16,096 bases of DNA from Candidatus Thiosymbion ectosymbiont of Robbea hypermnestra (GCA_020443945.1 JAIZWN010000232.1:1-16096); one strand, 5' to 3'; positions 7,240-16,096 are shown, numbered from the stretch's first letter. Program-made: numbers and translations. Notes: generated by a model not told the origin, from the letters alone.

Positions 7240-7604
7240 AGCTCAACACCCATCATTAGGCGGGTTATCGGAATACGAAGGCCGCCGTCCCGAAAACGGA
7301 ACACGACGGCACCGGATCGCGAGCGGCCGCGATCCGGTCGGGAGGATAAAACCGGAAGACCCCACGAAAGGGGCCTTGAGAAGAGGCCGGGCTTTGCAGG
7401 AAAACCCGGAGCGGGAAGGCACAGCCCGGCGGCACAAGGCCGCGCGCGGGACGCGCAACGAATCGGGCGACCGGCGCCCCGGTATGAGGCGCCCTCCACG
7501 GCGGACCAACCCACGCGCGGGAGACCGCACCACCCCGGCATTCCGCTGAAAATGCAAGATAAGGTGAAATGGGGTGCTGGAACCGGTGCGGCGCATAGCC
7601 CGGA
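7240..7604. other. 365-base gap between adaptor and pump genes
   Basis: No supported gene: minus-strand frames here are Arg/Pro/Gly-rich and run through the adaptor stop without a ribosome binding site. It contains the strong hairpin at 7311-7338. A gap this long between adaptor and pump is unusual, since these genes commonly abut or overlap. It may hold an RNA-level control point or a second promoter; I found no convincing -35/-10 pair. Confidence 0.5.
7311..7338. repeat. Perfect 10-bp stem hairpin in adaptor-pump gap
   Basis: ACCGGATCGC (7311-7320), loop GAGCGGCC, GCGATCCGGT (7329-7338). On the minus-strand mRNA it lies downstream of the adaptor stop and 72 bases before the pump start. It is not followed by a T-run, so a partial terminator, attenuator or RNase-protecting element are all possible. 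Confidence 0.6.
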
Positions 7605-8762
7605 TCAACGCCCCGCGTCGGGTTGCTGCTGTTGCCGGGTAGACCAGCCGGCGGTGACCCCCGGCGGCGGGTCCGCCAGGACCCGCTCCCCCGGCCGCAA
7701 ACCACTGAGCACCGTGATCAAACCCTCCGGAACCGGCTCGCCGACCCGGATCAGGCGCAGCTCGGCGCCGCCCTGCGCGCCGAGCACATAGACCCCCGGC
7801 AGGCTGCCGTTATAACGGATCGCCGACTCGGGGATAACCGGGTTGGCGCGTGCGGGGGCATTGAAATCCGGGACCAGCACCTTGGCGTACATCCCCGGCT
7901 CGGACACACCCTGGGGCAGATCGAGCTTGATCTTGACCGTATGCCGTTGGGGGTCCGCCATGGGGAAAATCTGCGCGACCCGGACCGGCACCCGGCGATG
8001 GTTCACGTCGAGCTCGGCATGGATCATAACCCCCTCGCGCAGACCCGGCCGCAGGCGCGCCGGCACATCCACCTCCACCTGCAGATACTCGACATCGGCG
8101 TAATTGAGCAGGGGTTGGCCGGGCTGCACCGTATCGCCGACCTCGATGAACTTCTTGACGATCACACCGTCGAAGGGCGCGATACTGCGGGCGTCGCGCA
8201 GCTTGGAATCCAGGGCCTGCAGCTCCGCCCGAAGACGCATGAGCGTACTACGCGCCTGCTCGATCTGCGTACCGGACGAATAAAGATCCGCGGACAATTC
8301 CGCGCCCCTGGAGCGCTCCCCGATGAAATCCTCCATGGGGCGGGTAAACATCTGATCGAACAGATTCGGGATCCCCATGCCGCCCGGAGACGTGCGGGAG
8401 CGGGGGGCGAAAAGCTCCCGGCTATACTGCATGCCGGCATTGCGGAACGCGGCATCCGCGCTTTGCATCTGGGCCAACAGGGCCTGGCGGTTGGCGAGCA
8501 ACTCCCGGTCATCGAGGGCGACGAGCAGATCGCTTTTCTTGAAGGCATCACCCTCGATACCGGCCAGGTACTTGATCCGTCCCGGCAGCTGGGCGGCCAG
8601 CGTCACCTCCTTATAAGGGACCACGGTGCCGCCCACCGAAACGGTCGGGGCCCCCTTGGCCTGCTTCACCACGAACTCCCCGCCCGGAGGAGGCGCCGCG
8701 ACGGCCTGCGCCGCCAACACCAGACCCGCCACAAACAATCCGCGAACGATTGCTGATCCCAT
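7605..8762 (-). CDS. RND periplasmic adaptor subunit (membrane fusion protein, HlyD/AcrA type)
   Basis: 385 residues from ATG 8762. A signal peptide with a hydrophobic core ends at AVA (about residue 22). The order is typical of adaptors: a first lipoyl half (GTVVPYKEVTLAAQLPGRI, ending LLVALDDREL), a helical hairpin of about 100 residues, the second lipoyl half (SIAPFDGVIVKKFIEVGDTV), a beta-barrel domain and a membrane-proximal domain (PESAIRYNGSLPGVYVLG). The hairpin carries a Gly/Pro/Met-rich interruption (TSPGGMGIPNLFDQMF), unusual in a coiled coil. There is no lipobox, so the mature protein is probably soluble in the periplasm. It links the downstream pump to an outer-membrane channel. 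A GTG at 8807 in the same frame would lengthen the n-region by 15 residues; I prefer 8762 because it gives a normal signal peptide, but the ribosome binding site is weak for both. Confidence 0.92.
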   Translation of the reverse strand: MGSAIVRGLFVAGLVLAAQAVAAPPPGGEFVVKQAKGAPTVSVGGTVVPYKEVTLAAQLPGRIKYLAGIEGDAFKKSDLLVALDDRELLANRQALLAQMQSADAAFRNAGMQYSRELFAPRSRTSPGGMGIPNLFDQMFTRPMEDFIGERSRGAELSADLYSSGTQIEQARSTLMRLRAELQALDSKLRDARSIAPFDGVIVKKFIEVGDTVQPGQPLLNYADVEYLQVEVDVPARLRPGLREGVMIHAELDVNHRRVPVRVAQIFPMADPQRHTVKIKLDLPQGVSEPGMYAKVLVPDFNAPARANPVIPESAIRYNGSLPGVYVLGAQGGAELRLIRVGEPVPEGLITVLSGLRPGERVLADPPPGVTAGWSTRQQQQPDAGR

Positions 8763-8962
8763 GTGCCTTGCTACCTGAGTAACCTGCCGATTTCTATGCC
8801 GACCCACCCGAACATCGAGCCAGGGGACGCGATGCTCACCTTAAGGTTCCGGAACCCGAGTCCTCGCCACACCCGCGACCACCGTTTCATACCCGACCGC
8901 GCCTGCGATCAAAATGACGGGGCCTCCTGGTGCCGCACGGATACCCGTTCAGTAAACTATGA

Positions 8963-8991
8963 ATTATCGCCAATCGGCATTCCAATTACAA
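8963..8991 (-). promoter_or_regulatory. Sigma70-like promoter for the RND operon
   Basis: On the minus strand: TTGTAA (8991-8986), a 17-base spacer, GATAAT (8968-8963). This matches 4/6 and 5/6 of the sigma70 consensus with optimal spacing, in the AT-rich part of the intergenic region. The predicted 5' untranslated region before the adaptor start is about 195 bases from ATG 8762, or 150 from GTG 8807. Confidence 0.5.
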
Positions 8992-9227
8992 GCACGAATC
9001 ACGATTAATACATAAAAATCAGACATCTAATACAAGTTTTTCCGCAAATCGACAACCGGTTCGACGACCGACAAGCAACCTCCGACGCCGGGCCGAAGAA
9101 CAAACCTGCCCGACCAGGAGAACCCGATTATACGCCACCTTCGACAAATAACGCCGCACCGGACGGTCGGCCGTCGGTTGCCCCGGAGACGACTCCTTCA
9201 CCAACTGCGCCGCTCGGGTTTTTCGGG

Positions 9228-9233
9228 TATGAT
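9228..9233 (+). promoter_or_regulatory. Possible -10 element for secA
   Basis: TATGAT, about 36 bases before the secA ATG. No good -35 hexamer lies 16-18 bases upstream, so this is a weak call. Confidence 0.25.
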
Positions 9234-9268
9234 TTTGCTACTTTTTCCGTCCCGGTGCTTCCAGATCC

Positions 9269-12082
<2,814 letters not shown>

Positions 12083-12146
12083 TAGGTAAGCGCGGTCTAC
12101 AGGTGATGGTATACCGTCCCGGTCAGTCGTTTGTTCATAAGGTCCC

Positions 12147-12977
12147 ATGTCACAGCCAGCTGCCCGAATCGGCGATGCGCACACTTGTCCCCATGTCGAC
12201 CCCGGTCCAAAGCCGCATGTGGGGGGACCCATCCTGGAGGGTTGTCCGACCGTCCTGATCGGTGGCCAACCCGCTGCCCGAGTTGGCGACAAGGCAACCT
12301 GCATTGGTCCGCCGGATACCATTGCCACCGGCGAGCCGACGGTGCTGATCGGCGGCAAGCCCGCAGCAAGGTTGGGTGATACTACGGCTCACGGGGGCCT
12401 TATCGTTACCGGAAACGCAACCGTTCTCATCGGCTCGGGCAGCTCGCTGCTGTCGCGGCGTGGCAGCTTGGCCTTTCAACGCGACCCGAATGGCAACATC
12501 TTGGCACGGAAAATTGGTGGTCTATCTCCAGTCGAGCATGGCGGTGCTCCCGGTGACACATTTGTGGTTCAGGAATACGAGCTGGTGCTTCAGGATGGTT
12601 CCACCATCAAAGCGACCAAATCACTTGGTCGATATGATCCAACAACGAGGCGTATCGTGCCTGATGCACGTATGGATACTGATTGTCACGGTGTGACCTT
12701 TGCCGACGGTAAATATTGGATCAATGACGGTGAAGTCGATGACTTACTGGCTGGCGGGGGATTTTCCAAAACAAATACGCCGCAACCTGGTGATGTCCTC
12801 ATTTATCGCAACCAGGGAGGTGATGTCGTCCATAGTGTGACAGTCAGCAAGACAGATGCTGGGGGAAATGTAACGGAGGTAACGGGGTTGGGTGGACTGG
12901 AAACAATAGAACATTCGGCCCCCCCGGACCAAGCATGGCATGATCCGAACGCAACACAAGAGGTCTGGACAAAATAG
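12147..12977 (+). CDS. PAAR-domain protein with NlpC/P60-like C-terminal domain (candidate type VI effector)
   Basis: 276 residues, no signal peptide. Residues 1 to about 100 are a PAAR domain, the sharp tip that caps the VgrG spike of type VI secretion: repeated PAARxGD (4-10, 42-48, 73-79) and TVLIGG blocks, with His/Cys residues (H12, C14, H16, C52, H82) as candidate metal ligands. After a linker, residues about 130-276 resemble papain-like NlpC/P60 or CHAP hydrolases: DCHG with candidate nucleophile C180, PGDVLIY at 214-220, and VVHS with candidate catalytic H229. Such domains cut peptidoglycan peptides or other amide bonds. The fold assignment rests on motif pattern only. AAGG lies four bases before the ATG. 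The gene starts 64 bases after secA, and the next gene encodes an exported protein that fits an immunity partner. No vgrG is nearby. Confidence 0.85.
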   Translation: MSQPAARIGDAHTCPHVDPGPKPHVGGPILEGCPTVLIGGQPAARVGDKATCIGPPDTIATGEPTVLIGGKPAARLGDTTAHGGLIVTGNATVLIGSGSSLLSRRGSLAFQRDPNGNILARKIGGLSPVEHGGAPGDTFVVQEYELVLQDGSTIKATKSLGRYDPTTRRIVPDARMDTDCHGVTFADGKYWINDGEVDDLLAGGGFSKTNTPQPGDVLIYRNQGGDVVHSVTVSKTDAGGNVTEVTGLGGLETIEHSAPPDQAWHDPNATQEVWTK

Positions 12978-13001
12978 GTAAAAGGAGAAAATGCACAAGA
13001 A

Positions 13002-13664
13002 ATGTGCTGTTTGAAAGCAATCATAGCGGGTACATTCATTATAGGTAGTTACTGCGCTTTCTGCCTGGAATACGGTCCGAATTCCAGTAACCAACACACT
13101 TACGACAAGACCAAAGAAATGGCATTTGACTTTTACAATTGGGCACCGGAAACGGGCCTACTCAGTGACGCAGAACTCGTTTACAGGTTGACAAGTCGCG
13201 ACTTTAAAAAGTCGAGTCCCGCCGCCGTCGAAGTGGTACGCCGGGGTGATCGGCTTTTCGAGCAGCTCTTCGCATTGAGTAGTGACCAACGCTATTTTAC
13301 GGGAAGGTCTCTTATGGACCCAACCGCGAACATGCTACTGCCGGTTCCACTTGAGGGTTTCGAGATACCCAAGTCAAAACGAAATTGGGTGATAACCGTG
13401 GAGGTCGCCGCCTTGTATCTGATTTCGGCCATCTATCACAATGATATCCATTTTGCCAGAGTGCCATTGCTGTATCCTGAGAACCCTCGTAGTAGGCTCC
13501 ACGGGGATGCCAAAAGCGACAAGCCCGGGAATACCGAAGAGCGGGTTGAGCGTGCCCACAAGGCCATAGACGCCTGGATACAGGCTTGGCGAAAATATGG
13601 ACTGGATGCGTTGCGGTCGCAGGGGCATCACCCCCTTTCCGGTTCTAATCTCCGTTGGTACTAA
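13002..13664 (+). CDS. Exported protein, candidate immunity protein for the PAAR effector
   Basis: 220 residues, family not recognised. The N-terminus (LKAIIAGTFIIGSYCAF) is a signal peptide or N-terminal anchor. The mature part is mostly helical and ends HPLSGSNLRWY. Position directly after the effector gene (24-base gap) and periplasmic targeting fit immunity to a cell-wall-cutting effector; this is inference from context. The start is odd. AAAGGAG (12981-12987) is 14 bases from ATG 13002, but only three from an ATG at 12991. The 12991 frame reads MHKKCAV and stops at 13012. One extra T in the TTT at 13010-13012 would join MHKKCAV to this frame and give a textbook basic n-region. So the gene may have a one-base deletion (or a sequencing error), or start at 13002. 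Confidence 0.75.
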   Translation: MCCLKAIIAGTFIIGSYCAFCLEYGPNSSNQHTYDKTKEMAFDFYNWAPETGLLSDAELVYRLTSRDFKKSSPAAVEVVRRGDRLFEQLFALSSDQRYFTGRSLMDPTANMLLPVPLEGFEIPKSKRNWVITVEVAALYLISAIYHNDIHFARVPLLYPENPRSRLHGDAKSDKPGNTEERVERAHKAIDAWIQAWRKYGLDALRSQGHHPLSGSNLRWY

Positions 13665-13725
13665 CGAACCTTGGTAGATGTCAGGTCCCGTATGATTACG
13701 CAAATGGCGTTTTGGAGTCTACGCA

Positions 13726-13956
13726 ATGAACCAACAAAAGTTATTACGGGATGTTGCATCCTTGCCGCCAATTGCGCAACAGGAGGTAATGGACTTTATT
13801 GCTTTCCTGAAGCAACGTCATATTCGGGACGGATTACCTGAAAACAGGTTTTCGGAAATAGAAAACGAGCCCTTTATCGGTCTATGGAAAAATCGCACCG
13901 ATATGATCGATAGCTCCGCCTGGGTAAGAAACCTACGTCGGAAAGAATGGAGATAA
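13726..13956 (+). CDS. Antitoxin, DUF2281/VapB type
   Basis: 76 residues. The N-terminal half (LLRDVASLPPIAQQEVMDFIAFLKQR) matches the DUF2281 pattern of short VapB-like antitoxins; the rest (NRFSEIENEPFIGLWKNRTDM) is the segment expected to wrap and inhibit the toxin. It neutralises the PIN toxin encoded four bases downstream and usually represses the shared promoter. GGAG at 13714-13717 is eight bases before the ATG. I see no clear operator palindrome. The pair interrupts the effector island between the candidate immunity gene and the adaptor-like gene. Confidence 0.88.
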   Translation: MNQQKLLRDVASLPPIAQQEVMDFIAFLKQRHIRDGLPENRFSEIENEPFIGLWKNRTDMIDSSAWVRNLRRKEWR

Positions 13957-13960
13957 CGCA

Positions 13961-14350
13961 TTGTCCGGCTTCATACTCATTGATACGGATATCTTGATCG
14001 ATGCCGGGCTGGATGTTCAACACGCTATAGGCTGTCTTAAACAATATGAACAACGGACACAATTAGCCGTAAGCATTATCACCAAGATGGAGCTTGTTGT
14101 CGGATGCCGTAATAAAAATGAACTACGCAACATCGAAAAATTTCTTCAGCGATTTGAAATTTTTTCCGTAGATGAAGCCATTTCTGAAAAAGCGGATGAG
14201 TTACTGATAAGCTATCGGTTGAGTCACGGATTACGGATTCCTGACTCCCTGATTGCCGCAACGGCAATAATCGGGAATTGTCCATTGGTTTCAAAAAATC
14301 AACGTGACTATCGTTTTATTACGGAACTTGACTTGCTGCCTTATCCGTGA
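13961..14350 (+). CDS. PIN-domain toxin, VapC type ribonuclease
   Basis: 129 residues, normal length for VapC. The PIN active-site acidic residues are present: D8 (in LIDTDILID), E44 (KMELVVG), D95 (PDSLIAATA) and D116 (QRDYRFI). PIN toxins are Mg-dependent ribonucleases that cut tRNA or rRNA when freed from the antitoxin; the target cannot be told from sequence. The start is TTG, supported by GGAG (13949-13952) eight bases upstream and by the canonical N-terminal strand. The antitoxin stop is four bases before it, so the genes are likely translationally coupled. All four acidic residues are intact, so the toxin is probably active. Confidence 0.93.
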   Translation: MSGFILIDTDILIDAGLDVQHAIGCLKQYEQRTQLAVSIITKMELVVGCRNKNELRNIEKFLQRFEIFSVDEAISEKADELLISYRLSHGLRIPDSLIAATAIIGNCPLVSKNQRDYRFITELDLLPYP

Positions 14351-14448
14351 CCACATAGAGACTAAAGACGGGATGCATCGATTTAAACTTCTCGCCAATG
14401 ACCGGTCACACGACCTCTTATCAACCCATCCACCTTCGAAAAACAGCC

Positions 14449-14790
14449 ATGCTTACAATAAGCAGCGAGCAACTGAACCTGCTGGCGGATGACTGGCTTG
14501 CACGCAGAATATTGGTTTTCCTTAGGCAACACTTGCCGGAAAAATGCAACGAGCCAGATGCCACGCTATTGGAATCAATAAGGAATTATATCAAGACGGC
14601 AAGAGAAAACGGCATAAGAACCGAACGCGCAATCGCAAAGTGGTCATACCTTCTTCTCTTGACTGACGGTAAATTACTCGATGTCAATGGCGTAAAAGAC
14701 TACCTGGAGCAACCGCATCTTTCTCAAAGCAAAAAGGTCGATCGGCTTATGAAGTCCTTAGCCGTAGCCGGCAAGCTGACCACTGGCTGA
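14449..14790 (+). CDS. Small protein resembling type VI effector-associated adaptor/chaperone
   Basis: 113 residues from ATG 14449. The start MLTISSEQLNLL, followed by RRILVFLRQHLPEKC, then a helix and the GIRTER motif, matches the layout of small proteins I know next to PAAR/VgrG effector genes (MLxIxxEQ, later a FxxxM/L..HLxxxFP segment, then a GIxTERDxxxYL-like segment). They are commonly treated as effector adaptors or loading factors. The assignment is from memory of the pattern and needs a profile search. An in-frame ATG at 14398 would add 17 residues but spoils the conserved N-terminus. No clear ribosome binding site is seen. The toxin-like gene follows 32 bases later, so it may load that protein onto a spike. 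Confidence 0.65.
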   Translation: MLTISSEQLNLLADDWLARRILVFLRQHLPEKCNEPDATLLESIRNYIKTARENGIRTERAIAKWSYLLLLTDGKLLDVNGVKDYLEQPHLSQSKKVDRLMKSLAVAGKLTTG

Positions 14791-14822
14791 AGGTCCCCTG
14801 AAAAGACAACAGGGCGTTCATT

Positions 14823-15317
14823 GTGACCGCAATAGCCGCCGCACCATCTTTGGTGGCTGCCGGACCGCCCGGATGGGTGGCACTCGGGATTTCAGGCATC
14901 GTCACCGTAGCTGTGTCCGCGGCTGCGATCATGGAGGCATCCGAGCAGGCGGACGAAGACTTCGCCGATGAAGAACTCAGCGGGGTCCAAAGCTGCCCGA
15001 AAGCCAAGACGTGCGCGTCAGAAGACAAAGAAAAACCCGAAGAACTTCCCAAAAACCCGGATGACTTGCTCGATGAGGGGTACGAAGAAACGACACACCC
15101 GGAAGCACGAAAGAAGGGTAAAAGGGAATTTCTTAATCCGAAGACGGGTGATAAGGTCCGCTTCGAGAAAGGGGACCCGAATAAAACTGGTTGGAAGGGA
15201 AAAGACCATTGGCACAGATATAATCCAAATGCAACCGGTAAACGTGACCTCATGCTGGATAAGAACGGAAATCCCGCGCCGAAAGGATCGAACACATCAC
15301 ATATAGAACCAAAATAA
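14823..15317 (+). CDS. Candidate effector: hydrophobic N-terminus with HWH-containing toxin domain
   Basis: 164 residues from a GTG start; AGGG (14811-14814) is eight bases upstream. Residues 1-38 form a Gly/Ala/Val-rich hydrophobic stretch (VALGISGIVTVAVSAAA), like the membrane-interacting segments of type VI effectors. An acidic, lysine-containing linker follows (39-100) with C58 and C64. The C-terminal domain (about 101-164) has a basic block, KVRFEKGDPNKTGWKGKD, then H129-W130-H131, RYNPNATGK, LDKNGNP and a final SHIEP with H160. Short C-terminal domains with HxH and SHI motifs and many Lys/Asn residues occur in polymorphic toxins and are mostly nucleases; I cannot name this one firmly. 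The next gene repeats this C-terminal domain after an immunity-like part. No PAAR or VgrG domain is fused, so delivery would need the upstream adaptor-like protein. Confidence 0.7.
   Translation: MTAIAAAPSLVAAGPPGWVALGISGIVTVAVSAAAIMEASEQADEDFADEELSGVQSCPKAKTCASEDKEKPEELPKNPDDLLDEGYEETTHPEARKKGKREFLNPKTGDKVRFEKGDPNKTGWKGKDHWHRYNPNATGKRDLMLDKNGNPAPKGSNTSHIEPK
15135..15312 (+). repeat. Toxin-tail repeat, copy 1
   Basis: The last part of the toxin gene is repeated at 15733-15912 (offset 598 bases). Examples of shared stretches: GACCATTGGCACAGA at 15204 and 15802, and a block coding LDKNGNP that is nearly identical. Codon-level identity is high in the last 110 bases and falls toward the left. 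Confidence 0.85.
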
Positions 15318-15336
15318 ATAACAGCGGAGATAAATC

Positions 15337-15918
15337 ATGTCGATTTCAGAGATTCTGCGGGAGTATTATTGGTTGCATGATTCTGTGATAACCGGCTGGA
15401 ATTGGGCGGCATCGAACCGCCTGGTACTCGAAATCGAAGTAAATATGAATCAAGAAGATGATACGGAAGGCGACGATTTCAGAGAGATCATTCTGATCTT
15501 CGAGGGTTGTACCCTGGTCGATGAATTGAATGAGGGATTCAACGGATTTTCCACGGGTGATGCTGGAATTTTTAATGCGGACGAAGTGAAGGAATCGACA
15601 TCGCCGACGGCAAGGAAAGGCATCGAGCTGGCCATGGACTACAATAACTATGATGGAAAAGGAGAAGAGTTTGTGTTGATCAAGGTTTTCGCCGATAAGG
15701 TTTCCGTGATCGATGCACATAAGAAATATCGTGACCCAAAGACGAATGATGGAGTTAAATCCTATAAAGGGAAGCCGAATAACCCGAGTTGGCGGGAAAG
15801 AGACCATTGGCACAGACATAATCCAAATAAAACCGGAAAAGATGACGCCATGTTGGACAAGAACGGAAATCCCGTGCCGAAATATTCGAAGGCATCATAC
15901 ATAGAACCCAGCCCGTAG
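15337..15918 (+). CDS. Chimeric gene: immunity-like N-terminal part fused to a copy of the toxin tail
   Basis: 193 residues; GGAG (15326-15329) is seven bases before the ATG. Residues 1 to about 130 are acidic and look like a cytoplasmic immunity protein: EILREYYWLHDSVITGWNW, beta-strand-like LVLEIEVNM and REIILIFEGCTL, and a Glu/Asp-rich middle. No signal peptide. Residues about 131-193 are a second copy of the neighbouring toxin's C-terminal domain: DPKT, H157-W158-H159, RHNPNKTGK, LDKNGNPVPK, then SYIEP. In the copy the last histidine of the toxin (H160) is tyrosine (Y188) and the K-rich entry is diverged, so nuclease activity may be lost. It could be an immunity gene that recombined with an orphan toxin tip, or an immunity protein carrying a toxin mimic. 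It directly follows the toxin by 19 bases. The stop codon lies inside a dispersed repeat. Confidence 0.8.
   Translation: MSISEILREYYWLHDSVITGWNWAASNRLVLEIEVNMNQEDDTEGDDFREIILIFEGCTLVDELNEGFNGFSTGDAGIFNADEVKESTSPTARKGIELAMDYNNYDGKGEEFVLIKVFADKVSVIDAHKKYRDPKTNDGVKSYKGKPNNPSWRERDHWHRHNPNKTGKDDAMLDKNGNPVPKYSKASYIEPSP
15733..15912 (+). repeat. Toxin-tail repeat, copy 2
   Basis: In-frame second copy of the toxin-tail repeat, fused to the immunity-like part. Differences from copy 1 include CAT to TAC at the final histidine codon. Confidence 0.85.
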
Positions 15919-15945
15919 GTTGGCGTGAGCTTGTGAACCCCAACA
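15915..15945. repeat. Dispersed GTAGGTTGG...CCCCAACA palindromic repeat
   Basis: GTTGG (15919-15923) pairs with CCAAC (15940-15944) around a TGAGCTTGTGA-type centre. This resembles a short palindromic repeat that I know as widespread between genes in proteobacteria. Its GTAG start supplies the TAG stop of the chimeric gene. Confidence 0.65.
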
Positions 15946-15949
15946 AAGG

Positions 15950-15970
15950 CACCTTGAAAAATTCAAGGTG
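15950..15970. terminator. Perfect hairpin after the island, possible terminator
   Basis: CACCTTGAA, loop AAA, TTCAAGGTG: a perfect 9-bp stem starting 32 bases after the last stop codon. No T-run follows on plus (TACGTAAG), so rho-independent termination is doubtful. It may belong to the flanking repeat cluster. Confidence 0.35.
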
Positions 15971-16030
15971 TACGTAAGCTCGTAGGGCGGGTAAGACCAG
16001 GGACGGGTAGTTTTGTGATCTGTGATGCTT

Positions 16031-16096
16031 GAATCCGCAGATTACGCAGATTCTCGCCGATGAAAAAACGCAGTAATCCGTGAAAATCGGCGTAAT
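16031..16096. repeat. Dispersed CGCAGATT-type repeat at right edge
   Basis: CGCAGATTA and CGCAGATTC are tandem at 16036-16053. CGCCGAT (16055-16061) and ATCGGCG (16086-16092) are inverted partners. This resembles a common proteobacterial intergenic repeat that reads CTGCGTAATCTGCGGATT on the other strand. It runs to the window end and may be truncated. Confidence 0.5.

Larger units (their letters stand above)
8763..9268. other. Divergent intergenic region between the pump operon and secA
   Basis: About 500 bases without a supported gene. The central part (about 8951-9035) is distinctly AT-rich compared with both flanks and holds a good minus-strand promoter for the pump operon. The secA-proximal end has a possible -10 element. 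No secM-like leader frame is evident before secA. Confidence 0.6.

Noticed and set aside
7236..7608. Minus-strand frames of 101 and 121 codons in the adaptor-pump gap
   Set aside because: Arg/Pro/Gly-rich, no ribosome binding site, they overlap the adaptor end or run into the pump start, and no recognisable domain or signal peptide.
4684..7791. A 1035-codon plus-strand open frame opposite the RND pump and adaptor gap
   Set aside because: Composition is His/Gly/Asp/Arg-rich without domains, it is antisense to a clear RND permease, and such long antisense frames are typical in GC-rich DNA.
8763..9204. Short frames in the divergent intergenic region
   Set aside because: They overlap the likely promoter and adaptor start, lack ribosome binding sites and have unlikely compositions.
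13374..13703. Minus-strand 109-codon frame opposite the immunity candidate
   Set aside because: Antisense to a frame with a signal peptide and operon context; no supporting motif.

Overview
The window looks like chromosomal DNA of a GC-rich gammaproteobacterium. The SecA sequence, the RND pump and the intergenic hairpin families fit Chromatiales-like sulfur bacteria, but that placement is inference from memory and no taxonomic marker was searched. It has three parts.

Left part (about 1-8800, minus strand): a five-gene cluster, probably one transcription unit read right to left. It starts from a good sigma70-like promoter near 8991. In reading order it encodes an RND periplasmic adaptor, a 365-base gap with a strong hairpin, a very long RND inner-membrane pump (1489 residues), a proline/glycine/tyrosine-rich exported protein, a second exported protein with an internal duplication, and an orphan ParA-like ATPase. 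No outer-membrane channel gene is present. The pump has an extra C-terminal region of about 400 residues: one more hydrophobic stretch, three exact-length 53-residue tandem repeats and a basic tail. The non-coding stretch beyond the cluster (1-496) carries three hairpins, two of them sharing a CCAGGGATGG loop; a further copy overlaps the start of the proline-rich gene.

Middle part (about 8763-12082): a divergent intergenic region and secA, the ATPase motor of the Sec translocase. It is full length and has an insertion in the first nucleotide-binding domain relative to E. coli SecA.

Right part (about 12083-15918, plus strand): an accessory island with visibly lower GC than secA. It holds a PAAR-domain protein with an NlpC/P60-like C-terminal domain (candidate type VI secretion effector), an exported candidate immunity protein, a DUF2281/PIN (VapBC-like) toxin-antitoxin pair, a small protein resembling type VI effector-associated adaptors, a candidate toxin with a hydrophobic N-terminus and a HWH-containing C-terminal domain, and a chimeric gene. 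The chimera joins an immunity-like N-terminal part to a diverged second copy of the HWH toxin tail. No VgrG, Hcp or other type VI structural gene is in the window, so the island would depend on an apparatus encoded elsewhere.

Both ends of the window consist of short dispersed palindromic or direct repeats of a type common between genes in proteobacteria. No tRNA, rRNA, CRISPR array, insertion sequence or integrase was recognised.
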